From the NCBI GenBank assembly GCA_944472155.2, contig OX235271.1, forward strand, positions 117,681,329-117,745,328: DNA of 64,000 bases, in the 5' to 3' direction. The notes under the pieces were generated by a model, which saw only the letters and a program-made list of their open reading frames with translations, was not told where the DNA came from and did no database searches. The stretch's first letter is position 1. The number at the start of each line of letters is the position of its first letter. Source of the DNA: Trichobilharzia szidati (Eukaryota; Platyhelminthes; Trematoda; Strigeidida; Schistosomatidae). Of this stretch, positions 62,201 through 64,000 are shown piece after piece. Both the position numbers and the translations under genes were made by a program.

Positions 62201-63718
62201 AGAGTTTGATCAGTTTCAATAGAACTGTTTATACACACTGACGTAGTGCATGTCTGAATGTTTAAAGTTTTTCCAAATTTGTTCATGATTTTATTTCTAA
62301 TTCAGCGTGCCACATAATTTGTGATGTAGTTACATTCAAAGTAAGTCACTGTACATGAGTCATCACACATAAATGAGAAATAAATATAGTTATAAATAAC
62401 GGAAAGCCTCACAAAATAAAAGCAATCACAAATCATTCATGAAAAAAGTCAAAACCCTAATTTGCCATACTAAAATTTTAAGATGAACAAACACAGAAAT
62501 CGCCCACTGTGTTTAATAGTATTAAATCTGAGAAAAGAAAACCGTCTTCTGCATAAGCATGGCTAATGAAAAAAGTGACATGTTGAAACGTGGAATCACA
62601 TTTTAAATTATTTAAATTATAACAAAAGTAAGTAAATTATGAGCAATGTATCTAGGAAATAACGACTCATCTGTGCCTATCTTTTGTGAGAAAGACAACG
62701 AAATTAATAATGAGGAGTTTCAGAAACTGCAGAATACTGCACAAGTATCATGTCGCAAAAATAGTAGTAACAATCTGACACACCTTGAATAAATCCACTT
62801 AATTATTGAAGCTAATAGTCAGTAAAGTTTAGACAAACGACCTTTGATTTTTATCTGAAAACTGTATCAGTGCAAAATATCGATCTGATGTGAAGACAGA
62901 CAGATGAAATATGTTGCATGTGTGTTTCTGACTAGCAATTTGTGCTTAAGTGATTGATGTTTAAGATGAAAAATGTTCTGTCCTCCTAAAAAGTGGAACA
63001 TATATATTTTAAATTAGCTTGATATTCATCAGCTAATCTGTTGTATTCAAAAACGAAGAAGTGCACACAGATAAATCCACTTACTTTTCAGCTTCTTTTA
63101 CATTTGATTCTAATTCAGCTATCCTTTGCAGCATTACTTCTTCGGATAATTTATTACTATCTTTTGAGCTAATTCTATTTTCCCATTCCTTTGCTGCTCT
63201 TTCACAGTTTCGTTTGAATTCATCTAACCTTGTCAAAGAACTAGAGTTTGAAGCATGTACAACTCGAACATCCTGAGGTGCACGTCGTACTTTGATAGGA
63301 ACACTTATTTGTTGTTTTGAAATACTCTCACAATCATTCATAAGTGTTGTCGAGGTCTCCGGTGTTACTTTTTTTATGGACGAAATAACCTTGTGTGATG
63401 TTACGTTACCATTATTCATATGGTCTTCAGGTTTTTTAGACACATTTTCAACATGGTGATGATATTGGTAAGAACTGGTCGAGGATGAATAGCTTGGATA
63501 TTTAGCATGTAGTATTCGAGTCTTGGTTAAATCGGAAAATTCTTCAGGTGACTGAGTGAATCCAGAAGATGACGCATCAAAATAAGACTTGAATGATTTT
63601 TCTTTAACCTCTTCCATCTCTGTAATTGATGATCGTATAATTTTCTTTATTGGTTCTGGACGATTTGTCGTTGAGTTGGCGCTTGATTTGCCCTTCGTAT
63701 CGAATGGTGATACATTTT
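41128..63718 (-). CDS. Coiled-coil protein of unknown function, 6 visible exons, 5' end outside the window
   Basis: Complement join 63718-63085, 55036-54844, 51666-51434, 50711-49948, 46926-46496, 41208-41128. Every junction is GT-AG and the phases agree, giving about 777 codons plus TAA. The N-terminal visible part (about 200 residues) is Ser/Thr/Lys-rich and disordered. A heptad-like coiled coil runs from LTRLDEFKRNCERAAKEWEN through the second and third exons (EIREVRATADYWSKKTTNLE; LRIRE-type heptads; LLEKNELSRKIKHLESHLHK). Then come a Gln/Asn/Ser-rich segment, an Arg/Ser/Tyr-rich segment and a final short helix KCLESSLDQINYEVDRLRDC. No catalytic domain, signal peptide or membrane segment is visible. 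A scaffold or cytoskeletal role is a guess. A resemblance to neurabin/spinophilin coiled coils was considered but cannot be supported. Skipped exons of a length divisible by three are possible, especially in the 8-kb intron. Confidence 0.75.
41209..43845 (-). other. Gene 2 last intron, first part
   Basis: A+T-rich, with no recognised element or exon. Confidence 0.5.
43846..44445 (-). pseudogene. Diverged RTE/SR2-like LINE, 3' end fragment
   Basis: Minus strand. It encodes the C-terminal domain: GFGKARNTFINLKSVWKSS, then ALSISNTIWIFNTNVKSV, then degenerate CRKEWRW-like sequence, ending at an ATT-rich tail near 43846. It is 5'-truncated at about 44445 and has several frame changes. Confidence 0.75.
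44446..46495 (-). other. Gene 2 last intron, remaining part
   Basis: A+T-rich with simple ACTA-type stretches around 45240-45290. No recognised gene. Confidence 0.5.
46496..46926 (-). CDS. Gene 2 penultimate exon (Arg/Ser/Tyr-rich)
   Basis: The acceptor GACTTTCAG gives TT, which completes a Val codon with the G of the previous exon. It reads HDQPVLPSVFSGHGLRVNRH, then GYLDEYGLNRPYDLYPAPSS, and ends STHHIKIPET at a GTAAGC donor. The composition suggests disorder; many Arg-Ser/Thr sites could be phosphorylated (inference). Confidence 0.8.
47810..49090 (-). mobile_element. Internally deleted RTE/SR2-like element
   Basis: Minus strand. The 5' part (to about 48280) carries a 5' UTR and the endonuclease start IMGTWNVRTIYETGKAAQVA, ICESRCNG, ALMQWEPISS and NGELITDFCAFNDL. 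At about 48278 it jumps directly to the 3' part ([20 protein letters not shown] through [17 protein letters not shown]) and the 3' end near 47810. The whole RT is missing. A frame change near 48480 also breaks the endonuclease. The right edge near 49090 is approximate. Confidence 0.8.
49100..49200. repeat. Diverged left-type copy of the palindrome repeat family
   Basis: ACGTTTTGTGATCAAATTAC, then CGTAATCATATCAAGGCATTCACA aligns with 17270-17325. The hairpin stem is broken in this copy. Confidence 0.5.
49201..49947 (-). other. Gene 2 intron between the fourth and fifth visible exons, right part
   Basis: A+T-rich, no recognised feature. Confidence 0.5.
49948..50711 (-). CDS. Gene 2 exon, Gln/Asn/Ser-rich
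   Basis: Acceptor ATTGGTAG. It reads NPGQTDESVGRYHSQVGDDS, then FGSLDRHPKTYTTITATEER, and ends ASHIHKKYAYKK at AAAG|GTAAGC. A QQQQ run and many acidic/Ser stretches indicate a flexible segment. A second GT 17 bp further (at 49930) gives a longer frame but would break the phase with the next exon, so it was not chosen. Confidence 0.82.
50712..51433 (-). other. Gene 2 intron between the third and fourth visible exons
   Basis: 722 bp, A+T-rich, no recognised feature. Confidence 0.6.
51434..51666 (-). CDS. Gene 2 exon, coiled coil
   Basis: Acceptor AAATGTTCAG, phase 0. Reads LREAELREQNLSNLLQRVEE, then EYNTLSRDIRILERSHAKKD and ends KNRSEYTYRR before GTAAGA. Regular heptads of Leu/Ile with charged flanks. 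Confidence 0.85.
51700..52610 (+). pseudogene. Decayed Penelope-like element in a gene 2 intron
   Basis: Plus strand, antisense to gene 2. Pieces in shifting frames match the element at 37714-38871: FLDIPLSRQPNG and VYRKPTWTGEYLN (compare FLDITMTRRDDG and IFRKQTWSGQYL), then NNYPEKLM, then LPIKQKLNAAVKKTFYAAKI and CIHQFICTCGHT with a stop inside the GIY-YIG motif. A segment at 51705-51835 is probably an upstream part of the same element. Many stops and shifts. Confidence 0.75.
52611..54529 (-). other. Gene 2 intron, middle part
   Basis: A+T-rich. No recognised gene or element between the two Penelope remnants. Confidence 0.5.
54530..54740 (+). pseudogene. Penelope-like GIY-YIG endonuclease remnant
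   Basis: CIHQF, then in a shifted frame SCGVKYKDRRSTAF, and then NSSLLEHIITSGHTAP, matching CIYKFTCSCGDTYIGRT and SSIAKHLLMSGHK. Only the nuclease end survives. Confidence 0.6.
54844..55036 (-). CDS. Gene 2 exon, coiled coil
   Basis: Acceptor ATATACAG. The first T completes AAT (Asn) with the previous exon. Reads LLKLFSAEIREVRATADYWS, then NLHGKVKDYRANAKQSEQEY and ends REYILQS before GTAAGT. Confidence 0.87.
55254..55560 (-). repeat. tRNA-derived SINE, Smα-like, with decayed hammerhead-type segment
   Basis: On the minus strand an A-box-like TGGCTCAATGGTATAAGAGC and a B-box-like GGTCTTGGGTTCATAATTC (about 55423-55362) form a Pol III promoter. Downstream (55349-55306) CTG, a spoiled helix II, GAGGAAACAGATGTCC keeps the GAAAC and target GTCC of the hammerhead ribozyme known in schistosome Smα SINEs, but the CTGANGA box is lost. 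The link to Smα is from memory, not a search. Confidence 0.5.
55561..56136 (-). other. Gene 2 first visible intron, left part
   Basis: A+T-rich, no recognised feature. Confidence 0.5.
56137..56908. mobile_element. Foldback-type element with inverted arms of about 130 bp
   Basis: 56137-56268 is the near-exact reverse complement of about 56775-56908. The shared text includes GAGCTGTGATC, ACTTACAAATATTGGTCTAC and TTTAAACAGAGTGTGTATGT. The centre holds a 126-codon frame. Family not identified; see the entry for the frame inside. Confidence 0.75.
56283..56663 (+). CDS. 126-codon frame inside the foldback element
   Basis: ATG at 56283, stop at 56661-56663. It starts MSTSHSAPKYLRTILSNLDD, continues LTKKLCNWHNHRVFTLRCLQ and becomes Ser/Asn-rich. 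The block KKL-NWHNHRVFTLRCLQ-N recalls the NH--F--RC motif near the N-terminus of Penelope-like proteins; this is a weak recollection. It has higher coding-like regularity than other frames in this intron. It could also be chance. Confidence 0.4.
   Translation: MSTSHSAPKYLRTILSNLDDSSFELLFCNRIKLTKKLCNWHNHRVFTLRCLQQNAYRKSVAVESPDNSGRSNEAAQSSERRQSNESDRVLLLNSNPKHHYFESTSNHKILDTNSLDRHEGVMLADA
57501..57793. repeat. Inverted repeat, arms about 50 bp
   Basis: Arm 57501-57550 (AAAGGTTAATAAAGCAGGAT, then TTAATGAATTCA) is repeated inverted at 57742-57793 with two or three mismatches. The 190-bp centre has no frame of note. Confidence 0.7.
59225..59270. repeat. (ACT)n(AAT)n microsatellite
   Basis: About nine ACT units followed by six AAT units. 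Confidence 0.9.
60240..60400 (-). repeat. Possible degenerate tRNA-derived SINE
   Basis: Minus strand has TTGGTTAATTAATGGCTGAATG (A-box like, written over two words) and ACGAGTTCGATATTG (B-box like) about 25 nt apart. Weak; the rest is not alignable by eye to the other SINEs. Confidence 0.3.
63085..63718 (-). CDS. Gene 2 first visible exon (Ser/Thr-rich, start of coiled coil)
   Basis: Acceptor TTTCCTTTAG at 63719; the first two bases complete a codon begun upstream. It reads NVSPFDTKGKSSANSTTNRP, then SITEMEEVKEKSFKSYFDAS, and ends VMLQRIAELESNVKEAE in phase 2 before GTAAGT. The ATG at 63617 is internal, because the frame stays open to the acceptor. Confidence 0.82.
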
Positions 63719-64000
63719 CTAAAGGAAAATATAATTAAAATAATAAATAAAGTATTTCACATGTAAATAAAAAATCATAAACACAACCCTGTGGAGAACC
63801 AACTTTATGATATTTAATTAATAAAGTTAATGATTTTCTTTTCAGCAGCATTGTGCTCAGGAAACCAATTTAAAAAATTCCAACATAAAAATACATCCTT
63901 TATTATTAATACTCTGAAAGGCAACAGCGAAACTTTACTGATAATTCATCGCAGCTTTGTGACCTGAAGTCGCATTCTTTGTTATTTAAAACGCCTGCCA
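63719..64000 (-). other. Gene 2 intron running off the window
   Basis: A+T-rich with no frame of note. The missing 5' exons lie to the right. Confidence 0.5.

Larger units (their letters stand above)
56909..63084 (-). other. Gene 2 first visible intron, main part
   Basis: A+T-rich. Includes the small inverted repeat 57501-57793, a trinucleotide microsatellite at 59225-59270 and a tRNA-like remnant near 60240-60400. Frames at 58791-58994, 59504-59740 and 60441-60659 show no signature. An unrecognised exon of length divisible by three could still hide here. Confidence 0.5.

Overview
The window looks like nuclear DNA of a flatworm, most likely a blood fluke of the Schistosoma type. The reasons are high A+T, genes split into short exons by kilobase introns, a gene whose first introns are only 36 and 33 bp while later ones reach 7.4 kb (a known schistosome habit), and the mobile elements: RTE-clade LINEs resembling SR2, a CR1-like LINE with a PHD-finger ORF1, Penelope-like elements, and tRNA-derived SINEs. 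The species call is inference; no database was searched.

Two host genes can be assembled exon by exon with consistent splice phases. (1) On the + strand, 4298-28699, an intact eight-exon gene encodes a 353-residue heterotrimeric G-protein alpha subunit of the Gi/o type. All GTP-binding motifs and the lipidation residues are present, but the C-terminal cysteine that pertussis toxin modifies is missing. (2) On the - strand, 63718 down to 41128, the last six visible exons (about 777 codons) encode a Ser/Gln-rich protein with a central coiled coil that I do not recognise; its 5' end is outside the window. The two genes converge tail to tail across about 12 kb.

Most of the rest is introns and intergenic DNA loaded with mobile elements. 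1-1519 (-): intact ORF1 of a CR1-like LINE running off the left edge. About 2600-2830 (+): decayed CR1-type reverse transcriptase (RT). 13190-14165 (-), 22560-23272 (+), 24078-25256 (-), 43846-44445 (-), 47810-49090 (-): RTE/SR2-like pieces. 33268-36661 (+): almost complete RTE/SR2-like element with a 13-bp target-site duplication and three inactivating lesions. 37640-38995: Penelope-like element whose 5' piece is inverted against its 3' piece. About 51700-52610 and 54530-54740 (+): decayed Penelope copies inside gene 2. 9150-9320, 55254-55560 and about 60240-60400: tRNA-like SINE remnants.

Two kinds of structure stand out beyond ordinary repeats. One is a family of short palindromic units (17203-17614 and 39087-39219, with single copies near 8230, 22390 and 49110). 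It carries a hairpin whose stem shows paired substitutions between copies and which is followed by a hammerhead-like GAAAC-GTC. The other is a foldback element at 56137-56908 with arms of about 130 bp around a 126-codon reading frame. No CRISPR array, operon, rRNA or convincing free-standing tRNA gene was seen.
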